From assembly GCF_014203395.1 (NCBI RefSeq), contig NZ_JACHIW010000001.1, positions 124,001 through 188,000 of the forward strand: a stretch of DNA of 64,000 nt, written 5' to 3'. Numbering within the stretch: the stretch's first letter is position 1; every line of letters starts with the position of its first letter. This stretch comes from Saccharopolyspora phatthalungensis. GTDB lineage: Bacteria; Actinomycetota; Actinomycetes; Mycobacteriales; Pseudonocardiaceae. The notes below the pieces were generated by a model, which was not told where the DNA came from, did not search any database, and saw only the letters and a program-made list of their open reading frames with translations. Both the position numbers and the translations under genes were made by a program. Of this stretch, positions 16,939-28,100 are shown one piece after another.

Positions 16939-17862
16939 TCAACCCGGCTCGTCCTCCAACGCGTGCAGCGTCAACTCCCACAGCGCGTGGTAAATCGTCG
17001 TCTGTGCTTCCTGGATCCGGTGGACCGACGGAGACGGCACCACGAACAGGTGGTCAATGGAGTCCGACTCGGCCATCTTCCCGCCCTCGTAGCCCGCGAT
17101 ACCCACGGTCAACAGGCCCTGGCGGCCGGCTGCGTCGAACGCGCGCAGCAAGTTCGCCGAGTTCCCGCTGGTGGACAAGCCGACCGCGATATCGCGCGGC
17201 GTGCCGAACGCGGCGATCTGCCGTGCGAACACCACGTCGAAACCGACATCGTTGGACAACGCGGTGACCACGGCGATGTCGCTGGTCAACCCGATGGCGG
17301 GCAGGGGGCGGGAACCGCGCCCCGGATGCAGGAACAGGCTGGCCATGTCCTGCGCGTCGGTCGAACTGCCGCCGTTGCCGAAGGCCAGCAGCCTGCCCCC
17401 GGCGGCGAACCGTTCGGCCATTTCCGTGGCACAGGCGATCAATTTCACGCGGTTGCGCTGCCGGACTTCGTCGCGCAGTGCGAGGATCTCCCGCGATTTG
17501 TCCTCAGTGGATATGCGCACGTCATTGAGCACGGCATCGACGTCCACCGGCGCTCCGGACAGGAACGGGTAAAGCGCGGAGCTCGCCCCGGCATCACCCT
17601 GAGTAGCATCCACGGCGTCCTCCTTCACGATCGCGATGGCCTCACCCGCGTGCACGAGGACGGTGTCGCCGACCTCGGCTGGAACCAGCGCGACGCTGAC
17701 CTCCTCGTGACCCGCGGCGGTCGACACCACCGCGAGCCCGTCGTCCCGCAGTTCCATAACCTGCACCGCAACAGCTTCGTCGGAACACGTCACGCAAGCG
17801 TCACCGCGGCATCCGCTCGTGGGCAACGCGGCGGGATCCGGCGCCGACTGGGCGCTGCTCAT
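16939..17862 (-). CDS. fusion of HypC/HupF-like domain and SIS (GmhA-like) domain
   Basis: 307 residues, starting with an ATG that overlaps the upstream SIS gene stop (ATGA). Residues ~15-90 form a HypC-type OB domain: CVTCSDEAVAVQVMEL, EEVSVALVPAEVGDTVLVH and AGEAIAIVKE. It lacks the Met-Cys N-terminus of true HypC; the candidate ligand is the Cys pair CVTC. Residues ~115-305 are a SIS domain with FGNGGSSTDAQDMASLF, LTSDIAVVTALSND and GLSTSGNSANLLRAF, the phosphosugar-binding pattern of GmhA isomerases. The conserved Ser/Thr residues of the SIS phosphate pocket (GGSST, STSGNS) are kept. Its place at the head of a hydrogenase operon suggests a role in cofactor or subunit assembly; the substrate is unknown. 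Confidence 0.88.
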   Translation of the reverse strand: MSSAQSAPDPAALPTSGCRGDACVTCSDEAVAVQVMELRDDGLAVVSTAAGHEEVSVALVPAEVGDTVLVHAGEAIAIVKEDAVDATQGDAGASSALYPFLSGAPVDVDAVLNDVRISTEDKSREILALRDEVRQRNRVKLIACATEMAERFAAGGRLLAFGNGGSSTDAQDMASLFLHPGRGSRPLPAIGLTSDIAVVTALSNDVGFDVVFARQIAAFGTPRDIAVGLSTSGNSANLLRAFDAAGRQGLLTVGIAGYEGGKMAESDSIDHLFVVPSPSVHRIQEAQTTIYHALWELTLHALEDEPG

Positions 17863-18473
17863 GCGACCACATCCGGTTCCAACGTCCCCGGCTGGTCGAA
17901 GAACACATGCACCAACTCCCAAAGGATGTGGTACATCGTCACGTGCACTTCCTTGATCACGCGCGGATCGTCGGCCCGCGCGACGAGCACGTGGTCCACA
18001 TCGGAGGCCGCCAGCACGCCGCCATCGCCGCCGACGAGCCCGATCGTGAGCAGCCCGCGCCGGCTGCTTTCCTCCAGCCCGAGCAGAACGTTCTCGTCGT
18101 TGCCGTGGGTGGAGATTCCCAACGCGATGTCCTCCGGATCGGCCAGGTAACGAACCTGGTGAGCGAACACCTCATCGACGCCCTCCCCGGTGGCCACTCC
18201 CGTCACTGTGGCCACATCCGAGGTCAACGAGATCGCCGGCAGCGCCCGCTTCCCCACGATCACCGGATGGACGAACTCCACCGCCACGTGCTGCGCATCG
18301 GTGCTCGGGCCGCCGTTGCCGAAGACGACCAGCTTGCCGCCCCGATGGAACCGCCGCGCCATCGCGTAGCAGGCCCTCGCCACTTTCTCCGCGTCCACCA
18401 ACAGGTTGTTGATCGGATCGACGCGACTCTCGAAAAGCCGGTCGACCACAGCGAAATCCGGTGACCGCACCAT
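17859..18473 (-). CDS. SIS-domain protein, GmhA-like
   Basis: 204 residues from an ATG with AAGGAT ~9 nt upstream; the open frame continues upstream without protein character. This is a single SIS domain: FGNGGPSTDAQHVAVEFVH, ISLTSDVATVTGVATGEG, GISTHGNDENVLLGLEE and a C-terminal helix VHVTMYHILWELVHVFF. Relative to its fused neighbour, the first phosphate loop reads GGPST instead of GGSST and the second STHGND instead of STSGNS, so ligand binding may differ. The two SIS proteins may form a hetero-oligomer. It is the first gene of the hydrogenase operon; the promoter should lie just upstream. Confidence 0.88.
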   Translation of the reverse strand: MVRSPDFAVVDRLFESRVDPINNLLVDAEKVARACYAMARRFHRGGKLVVFGNGGPSTDAQHVAVEFVHPVIVGKRALPAISLTSDVATVTGVATGEGVDEVFAHQVRYLADPEDIALGISTHGNDENVLLGLEESSRRGLLTIGLVGGDGGVLAASDVDHVLVARADDPRVIKEVHVTMYHILWELVHVFFDQPGTLEPDVVA

Positions 18474-19155
18474 CGTGGTCACATCCTTGAGCGCTGGGCG
18501 ACATAGCGACTCCGACGCTAAGCCGGTGTGCAACGGCCCACAAATCGATGTTGGCACCGCCGACCCCCACGTCCCGGCCGCTATCAGTTCCCGTGTCGCA
18601 CGGGCAGTGCCCCGGGCCCGGGTCGAGGCCGGAATGACGCGGAAACGTTCCCGCTGCCCTGGCTCGAACAAATGCGTCAGATCGCTGGCACACGCCGCCT
18701 TCTCGGGCCGGTTACTGGCCGTAGCAACGACGCGCGCACTTCACGTCTTGGCGGACCCGGTAGGTTCGCGACTACGCCGCCTGGATCAGTATGGCCGCCG
18801 ACTGCCGATCCTCGACTTCACCTACCTTGCTGAAGAAAAACGTCAAACGCCCTGTTATCATCGACCCTGCGATCGAACAGGCTTCTCTCAGCGGATTATT
18901 GAGTCCACAACACCAGAGTCCGTTTACCAACCTGCGCTGCGTTCGGATACCATCATGCCACCCGCCGCGGGAGCTTGTAGCACTAAAGAACTAGTCCAGG
19001 AATGTTCTTTTGGCTCTTTCTTGGTGATTGGACGTGCAAGGCTGTTGCGCGCGCGGGGGATTTGGTTTACCGGGGTGGGTGGCTAGTTCATACTACTGGC
19101 GTAATAGTTGTGTTGGACTAGTCCGCGTGCGGCGTAGCTGAATGGGTGTTTTCGC
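18474..19155. promoter_or_regulatory. divergent intergenic region between hydrogenase operon and giant gene
   Basis: About 680 bp without a convincing gene. It must contain the promoters of the 15-gene hydrogenase operon (leftward) and of the giant gene (rightward). ACTAGTCC occurs twice (18990 and 19117), the second time inside the palindrome GGACTAGTCC about 35 bp before the giant gene; this is a possible operator. No confident -35/-10 pair was found. Confidence 0.4.
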
Positions 19156-22100
19156 GTGTCCTTGATGGTGCCGGAGGAGGTGAGGCGGCTTTTTCAGGTA
19201 TTGACCGGTGAGGACATGACGGATGCGGATGAGGATGCGTTGTTCGCGGTAGCGGGGCGGTTGGAGTCGGACGCGGCGACGGTGGAGAGTTTGGCACCGG
19301 TGGTGGGGAATGTGGTGGAGCGGGTGCGGGGTGGGTTTTCGGGCAAGGCGGCGGACCGGTTCGCGCAGCGGTTAGCGGCTTTCGGACCGGTTTTGGAGGC
19401 CGGTGCAGTGGGTGTGCGGCAGTTGGCGGAGTTCGTGCGGAATCTGGCGTTGCAGGTGCAGTATCTGAAGTTCGTCACGGTGGGGGGTTTGCTGCTGCTG
19501 GTGGCCGAGATCGCCTGGGCGGTGGCGATGGCCGGTCCTACTGGTGGGGCGAGTATGGCGTGGCTGGCGGCGCGGTTCGCGGTGATGCGGTTGCTGCTGA
19601 CCCGGTGGTGGGGTCAGTTGTTCATGCGGCTGGCGATGAGCCAGGTGGTGGGTATCGGGTTGCAGGTGGTGATGGATGCCGGGGCCCAAGGGTTGCAGTT
19701 CGCGTTGGGGACGCGGAAGAAGTGGGATGCGGCGATGTCGGAGATGGCGGTGGGGGTCGGCTCCTTCAGCGGGTTGCTGGCGGTGCCGCTGTCGGCGTTG
19801 GGCAATGTGGTGGGTAATGCGATCAGCAAGGTGTTGGTGCGGGGGTTGGGTGACAAGATCGATGCTGAGGTGTTGGCGGCGGCGGCGCGGCAGGTGGCCG
19901 AGGAGCATGCGGAGCAGTACCCGGTGGCTTCGATGGCGAGATTCGCCGATGTGGTGTCGAAGAACCTGGAGGATTACACGGGTATGTCGGTGCGGGCGAT
20001 GTGGGTGGCCCGGTTCGGTCACGGCTTGGGCGAGTCTTTGGAAGAGGGCTTGACCGAGATGCTGGGCGAGGCGGGGTATGGCGCGATCAGTGGTCAGGGG
20101 GCGCAGTGGAATCCGTTCTCGTTCACCGCCGGGGTGTCGGAGGCGATCGGTTCGGGTATCGGGAATCTGGCGGGCTTGGCGGTGCGGGGCGAGCTGATCC
20201 CGGCGGGCCGGGCCCGCGACACCGGGGAAAAGAACTCCACCGACACCGATACCGACACGGCCCGCGAGTTGCAGGCCGAGTCCGGGGTGCAGGCGGACGA
20301 GAAGTCTGATTTTGCGGAGACTATCGCCGAGAAACCTGGCTTCCCGACGCATATGTCCGATGTGGATTCCGAAGTGCCAGTTACCGGTACGGCGGCCGTC
20401 GCTGACTCGGAAAAGGCTTTCGTGGGGACGGGTATTCCGGTCACCTCGACTGTCCTGCCCACCGGTTCCGCCCCCGGGAAAACGCCGCCAGGCGATTCCT
20501 CCGGTACGACGGGAGCCGGAAACGGCGTCGTGGCCGAGGAGGATGCGACGGGCCTGTCTTCGTCCCCGGGCACGGGGCCAGACAGCGCCGCTCATCAGAC
20601 CTCGGTACGAGATAGCGGGATTGACCCGCCCACTGGCGCAGCCCCGTCGTCTGGCAGACCGGGCCACGTGGACACCGGTGCGGTGGTGGGTGCGGACTCC
20701 AAGAACAGTGCGTCCGAGACACCCGAAGTGCTCCCGCCGGTGCCGCGATATCCGGGCGAGACAGGAGCTCCGGGTACGTTGCCCGGCCCCGGCAGACTGG
20801 GCACCCCGCCGCCGCTCTACAGCTCCCCTCCGAGGCAGGATCACGTCCACAGCGAGGCACCGGATACCGGCGAGCCAACCGGGATTTCCCGTGCCGCTAC
20901 GCCCCCACCGCCCTACAGCCCGGCCGCCAACGCCCTCCACACCAGCCCAGAATCCTCTGCTGTGGAGAGTCCCAGCGATCCGATGGAACATCCGGAGCTA
21001 TCCCCGCCGCCGGAGCCGGAGTCGGTTCCGGCCTCGGCGAACCAGGACGGCCCACCGGTCTCCGATGCCGGGACGACGACCGGGGGAACCCGCGCGGAGG
21101 CGCCGCCGGGTAGCGACCACACCATTCCCGAACAGTCCTTTGTGGACATCACGAGAGTCGATCGGGACGGTCCGCCAGTTTCTGACGGCAGGGTGACCAC
21201 GGCAGGATCCCGCGTCGGCGCGCCCCCGGTGCACGCCCCCGCCGGTGCCGCCCACGCGAATACCGGCACGTTTACGGTGAGCCCGGGCGTTCCGGTGGAA
21301 CACACGGCCCCGCTTGCGGGGTCGAGTGCGCCTGGCCCGGGTGGCCCGGTGGCCTCTGAAGGTGTAGCGCCGCTCCCTGCCGCTTCACCACCACTCGACG
21401 ACCACCCCACCGGTCTGGAAAGCCGCCCCGACACCAGTCTGTCTAGTGTGGACAGACCGGGCACTACGGTGGACGATCCGCGGGCGATCGAGTCCAGCTC
21501 CCCGGTGAACATGCCCTTGACGGGTGCCCCTGATACTCCCGATGTGTTATCCGGCGGTGTGGCGCCGGAAACGACGCCTTCCGCGGCCGGGGCGGGAGTG
21601 GCCACCGAGGTCGGGGTGGCGTTGCCCGGCCAGGTGCCCGCGCGGGGCGATGGCACCGTCACCGGTGCGGCCGTGGGAACGGGTCCGGTCGCGGGAAATA
21701 CCGACGCCGCCCGCGGTGGCACACCGGACTCGCGGGTCTCACCACAATCCCCAGCCACGACGTCCCCGGGCACGGTGTCCCCGGGTGGCCGGGTGCCGGG
21801 TGCGGGGCCGGTGGGGTTGCCCGCCGATGCGGTGCGCGTGCCGGTGCCTGCGCAGGCGGTCTCCAGTGGCGGGATCACCGAGTTCCTACGAGCCCGGGTC
21901 GACGATGCCGGTACCGGCCCGGTGGTGCTGGCCTTGGGAGACGATGCGGGCTCTGGTGTGGTGCTCTCGCCGAATCAGGCCGCGGACGTGGCGCGCAGCC
22001 TGGGACGTGACATCGTCGCGCTGGTACCGGGACGCGGCCGGCGTGGCCCCCGGTGGATGCGGTTCGACTCGGACGGGGCACGCCCCCGCCCGGTCGGCGC

Positions 22101-25100
22101 GCCGGGACCGGTCCTGGCACCGCAGCAGACCGGCCCAGGACACCAAGAACTCGGTGCCGCGACCGACTCCGCCACCACCGTCCCGACCAGCCCGGCAGCG
22201 CAAGCGCGCCGCGCCAACGACGCCGAGCCCCACACCGCCTCCAGCTCGGCGAGAACGTTCGGACAGGACACCGCGTGGGGTCGCCAATCGCTTGCCGAGA
22301 TCAGTACCGAGGCTGCTGTCGCGGCGACTTCGGCGGCGAGGGACCAGCGGCGTGATGCGACGGGAGCCGGGCACGGGACACAGCAGGGGCCGCGCCCGGC
22401 TGGCGAGGGTGCGCTACCCGCTGCGCCGGTGAGCCTTTCGGTGCAGGGAACGGGAGAACACGCCCACTACACCGCCTGGACCCGCTCGCCCCACCATGCC
22501 GCCACCGCCCCACAGCACGCCCGGCCACTGCTGGTGCTCGGACACAACGACATGGTGGTCTCCGGAGACGCCCGCGCCAGAGCACACGCCACCGGGGCCG
22601 ATGTACTGGCACGAGCCGACCTCGGTACCGGGCCGAGATGGCTGCTCTACCGGGCCGACGGAAACCGGCCCCGCCCGGTCGATCCGCCCGCCGAGCTGAC
22701 CCGCCGCCCCAGGCCCGAACCACTGCTGTTCCAGGGCCCCCGCGATTCCGGCGAGCTCATCGAACGCGCCGCACGGTTGGCGCCCCACCTGCTTGACACC
22801 CAGATCGTCGGCGTCCACGTGACCGGCGACGGGCGCGCGGTGCTGGCAGACGGCAGCCTGCTCGAACCCGAAGGCTTCGCCGCACACGTCCAGCAAGACC
22901 GGCGTTTCGTGCCGGGACCGGACATCGCCCTGCTGGGATGCGCCGCCTACCAACGCCCCCGCCCGGACACACCGTCCTTCGCCGAACGGTTCACCCGCGC
23001 CCTGGGCGAGCGGGCCTGGGTCACCGACACCGAGGTATTCCAGACCACCGACGGCGCGGTACACGCCACCGAGACCGTCATCACCGGCGATGGCCGGATG
23101 CTGCCGATGTTCCCCGACGGCCAGGGAACCGGCCACTGGTCCCTGCTCGACCCCGACGGGCACGAGGTCCTCTCACGTCGCGGCCCGGAACTACGCGCCG
23201 CACTGACCGGCGCGACCCCACCGCGCTACACCGACCAAACCCGCCCCGAACCCGTGATCAAATGGTCAGACGACGAGGTTGCCGAGAGCAGGCAGCCACT
23301 CGATGAGCTGCTGAGTGAGTGGTGGGCCGCGCATGAGGATGGTGTGCCGTCTGCTGGGCGGCAGTTGTCCGATGAGGATGTGCACAGGTTGGCCGATGCG
23401 GCGGAATTGCGGTACCGCGAGGGCATGGGTGGACAGGGCACGCGCAGTGGAGAGCGGTTGCGGGGCAGGCTTGTCCACGTTCTTGAGCTGACCCGGGAAC
23501 TGGGCGGACAACCCACCACAGCCGACGTGCGGGATATCCGCCTGATAGCCGACTGGATCCGGGACACCGGCCGGATGCCGGGGCCCACCGTGACCGCCGC
23601 CGACGTCGACAACGCGGTGCAGGAACTGACCGAAGCCACCAACACCAGCACGCACGAACTGCGCTACCTGGCCGATGTCCTGCGGCGTGCGGGACAGGAA
23701 GACCAGCAGCTACGGGCGACCGTGCCCGAGCTGCGCGCGCAATGGCGGCATGGAGCCACGCAGGCCGTGACGCTGCGGATGGGCGCCCGCACCGACAACG
23801 CCGTGGTCTACGCGGTCGGCACGGCCTCATTGCCGTGGTGGCGACGATTCCACGGCGGCGGGGTGGACCTCGGTCAACTTCGGCGGGAAATGGGAATCCC
23901 CGCAGACCGCGAACCGGTCATCGTCGTGGTGGAGGCCCGAAGACGCACGGCCGCAGGGGTTTTCGTGATCGGTGATGAGGTTCGCGGGACAACCTCCTAT
24001 CTGGACACCCCACGGGAGCTGGGTGAGCGCGTGGCCGGCACCGCGCAATACCAGCGGATCGCTGCAAACAACCAGGACGGCCCGGTCGTCCTGGTGGTCA
24101 CGGCCGGCAGCACCGCCTTCGGCGGACAATTCAGCCTCCACGAACTCACCCACGGATTCGCCGAGGGACTCAGTGCGGGCGGAGGCGGCAACCGGCAGGT
24201 CCTAGTCGCCGAGGGCAACATCTCATTCAATCCCCCCGGATTCAGAGTGGTCCCCACAGGACTACAACCCGGTAACCGTCAGAACGCCGGGCTGGTACTG
24301 CCCTCAGGCATACCCGTCAGCGTATTGACGCTGCGGCGGGATTCCGCGCGCGAGAACACGATCGCCTACCCCATCGATAACGCGAACAGGGATGCGTTCC
24401 AACAACAACCGACCAGCTCGGACTATTCGGCACAGGACATCGGCCCGGATCCGGCACAGGGGGGTGATGCGCCGATTTTCGTGCTGGCACAGGCCACAGC
24501 GCAGGGCGAATTCATCGTCACTGACCTGAACACGGGGGAAACACAGCACCTCAGCCCGCGCGGGTTCGCCCACCGGGCAGTCCAGGACGCACGCTCCCAC
24601 GGAATCACTCGCCCGAACACCCAGCACGCATACATTGTCCGCACATACGACCGGGAACGTGAGCACGCGATGCCGGAAGGGGCTCGGCAACAGCTGGCCG
24701 ACGCCTTCCGGGACGCAGGACATCGCGGGCCGATTCGCGTCACGGCATGGGACACCGAGAGACACCGTTTCATTCCCACTGACGTGGCGACGGCGGAGGA
24801 GGCGCAAGCGGAGGCGCTGCGGGCCGATGAGGCCGGCGAGCCCTACACCCCAGAAGCGTTGGGGCAACGGTTCGGACGATCCCGAGAATGGGGTCAGGCG
24901 CGGCTTGCCGAGTTCAGTGCCGAGGCCGCTGCACCGCGGTCCGGTCCGCAGCCGCAGCAGGAGGCGGAGCGGGAGGCGGCACGAGCGGAGGCGCGGCGAG
25001 CCCTCGACGCGGGCGTGCCCTACACCGCTGCTGCTTTGGGGCAGAGGTTCGGACGGAGCACAAGGTGGGCCAGGGTGCGGCTTGCCGAGATCAGAAACGA

Positions 25101-28100
25101 AAACGCCGCGCCCCACCCCGACCCGCGAGGACGGCAGACGCAGCGGGCGCGGGACGAGGCGCGAGCGGAAACGGAGCGGGCGCGGGAGGCGGCGCGAGCG
25201 GAAACGGAGAGAATGTCGGGGGAAGCGCGAGCGGAGGCGCGGCGGGCCCGGGACGCGGGCGAGCCCTACACCTCTATGGAGTTGGGACGGCGGTTCGGAC
25301 GGTCCCGCGCGTGGGGTCTGAGGGTGCTTGCCGGGCTCAGGGATGAGGATGCTGCGACCGGACCCGGTCCGCGGCAACAGGCTCAGCTGCGGCCAGCTCG
25401 GCGACGTTTGCCGGAGACAGGGGAACGGGAGCAGGCGCGGGAGGCGGTGCGCCAGGCTGCGCTAGATGGCCGACCATACACGGCTGCGACTTTGGGGCAG
25501 AGGTTCGGACGCAGCAGAGCTTGGGCCGTGAGGCTGCTTGCCGAGGTCAGGAATGAGGGTGCTGCGACCGGACCCGGCTCGCGGCAACAGGCTCAGCTGC
25601 GGCCGGATCGTGAAGCGGGTGAGGCCGGGCCGCGGCGGGTAACGCGAGCGTCGGTGGGCGCCGATGCCCGTGTGGGACAGTCTGCCGCCGGTGGGATGCG
25701 GCCGGTGGGTGAGATGTTGCGGGGATGGTGGGCCGCGAGTGCCGATCCTGCGGCGGCTGCCGGGCGGGTGTTGTCCGATGAGGATGTGCGCAGGCTGGCT
25801 GATGCGGTGGACCTGCGTTACCGGGATGGCGTAGGTGAGCCGGGGTCGCGTAGTGCGGATCGGTTGCGGGGCAGGCTTGTTCATGCGCTCATGCTGACCG
25901 AGAGGGTGGGCGGGCGGCCTGTCGTCGAGGATGTGCGGGATGTCCGGCTGGTAGCCGACTGGATCCGCGATACCGGTGCGATGCGGGGGCCGGCCGTGTT
26001 TGCCGCGGATGTGCATCGTGTGGTGCAGGAGCTGACGGGTGGCACCACGGACGCTCGTCGGCAGGACGTGCAGTTCTTGGCCGATGTGGTGCGGCGGGTG
26101 CAACAGCGGTTGGAACAAGCGGGTGAGCAGCGGCCGGCGACGGTGGAGGAGGTGCGGGCGCAGTGGCGGCGGCAGGCCACCCGGATAGTGACCGTGGCGA
26201 TGGGGGGTTCGGTCGAGAACACCGTGGTGTATCCGGTTGATGAGATCTCGGCGCGATGGTGGCGAAGTTTCCGCGGTGACGGGGTGGATCCGGGTCAGGT
26301 GCGGGGTGAGCTAGGCATCGCCGGTGACCGGGAGCCGGTCATGGTCGTGGTGGAGGCCAGGCGGCTGACCAGAACCGGGGACAGATCGTTCCTGATCGGT
26401 GATGAGGTTCGCGGTACGAGCGTGCAGCTGGAGACGCCGGGCGAGCTGGGTCAGCGGGTGGCCGACACCGAGCAGTACCAGCGGGTCGCCGGAAACAACC
26501 CAGACAGTCCGGTCGTGCTGATCGTTCTGGGCGGCACCGCCGGACTCCACCTGAGTCACGACATCCTCGCTCAACGATTCGCCGAGGGACTGACCACGAG
26601 CGGGGAAAGTGTCCGGCAGGTTCTTCTTGCGGAGGGCTATATCTCGCACGCTCCCGCCGGGCTCGGGCTGATCGCCGCGGGGTCTCGGCGCGGTTCCCGT
26701 CAGGGCGCGCCTGGGCTGGTGCTGTCCTCGGAAGCAGACGGCCACGCGCGACCGGACCATCCGCGCTCGACTCAGTCCCCCGACAGGGTGATCACATGGC
26801 CGTCCCGCTTGCGGCTGGCGATTCCGGTGGGGCCCAATGTGATCCACGCGGTGACCTTCCCGCGCAACCGCAATGAAGAGGCGGTATGGCGGCGGTGGGC
26901 GGAGTCGGGGCCTGACCTGGCCGGGCTGCTGGCCGAGCTGCGCGATGAATCACCGATCCTCGTGCTGGCGAACCAGCGCGGACGTTTCCGCCTCGCCGAC
27001 CCCGAAACCTGGGCCCCACTGAGCACGGACCCTGAAGACTTCGGTGCGGCCGTAGCTGAAGCATTGGCGGAGGAAACGGCCTCGAATCCCAGTAGGGCGG
27101 TCGTCGTGTTCGCTGTGCAGCCGCTGTCTCTCGGGAATGGCTTGACCGAGGAGGAGCGCCGTGCGCTCGCGAGTGGAATAAGCCGCAATGGCCACGACGG
27201 GCCGATTTATGTTGCTGAGGTTGAAGAAAGCAATGACGGTGACGACTTCCGGTTTGAGATTCAGAATATCGCCCTGGCCGGGGGACATCCGCGAAACCCT
27301 GAACTACCGGTGCGGGAACTGAATTCCTCCGATCCGGGACGTCCTGTGCTGGCAGCTGGTGGCACCGAGGCGGATGCGGACTGGTGGAACCGGTGGTCGG
27401 CGAATGGCGTCCAGGTCGGCGACTCGGAACGGCTCGGGCTGGATTCGACGACGGTGGTGCTCGCGCGGTTGCGGGGCGGCGAGTTCGTCACACCGTCGGG
27501 CACCCTGTCCGCGTTCGAATTCGGCCGCCAGGTAGCCGGCAGCGTGCCCTACCAGACCTCGATCACTCAGCGTCCAGACGCTCCGGTGCTGCTGGCCACG
27601 GTGGGAGCCGAGACCGGGCTCAGCGAGGACGCCGCGCATGAATTCGCCCGAGGCGTGCGCGGCAACGACCCGGATCGCACGGTCCTGGTCACCGACCGGG
27701 ACTTCCGGTTGCGACGCGAAAACGACCTGGCCATACTCCCCCTCGAAGCCGACCTCCTGCGGTTCGTGCCACCACCGAACTGGTCCCCAGTAGCCGAGCC
27801 GAGTCGGCCCGCCGACGACACCGCAGCGGTGCTGGTGTATCCCTCGCCCACAGGACCGGAGCCAACGCCTACTGTGGACAGAGACTGGTTTGCCTCGGAA
27901 ACCGGCCACCGCAGGCCACTGGTCGTGATGGCCCGATCGGTGCGCGGACGTTTCCACGTGCTGGAACCCTCGACGGATCAGACAAGGGTCCTCGGCCCAT
28001 CGGACTTCGGCACAAGCGTGGCCAGGAGTACGGAATTCCAGCAGGCCCTCACCGACGATCCGGCCCGCCCGGTCGTCGTGGTGTTCAACCAATGGCCCTC

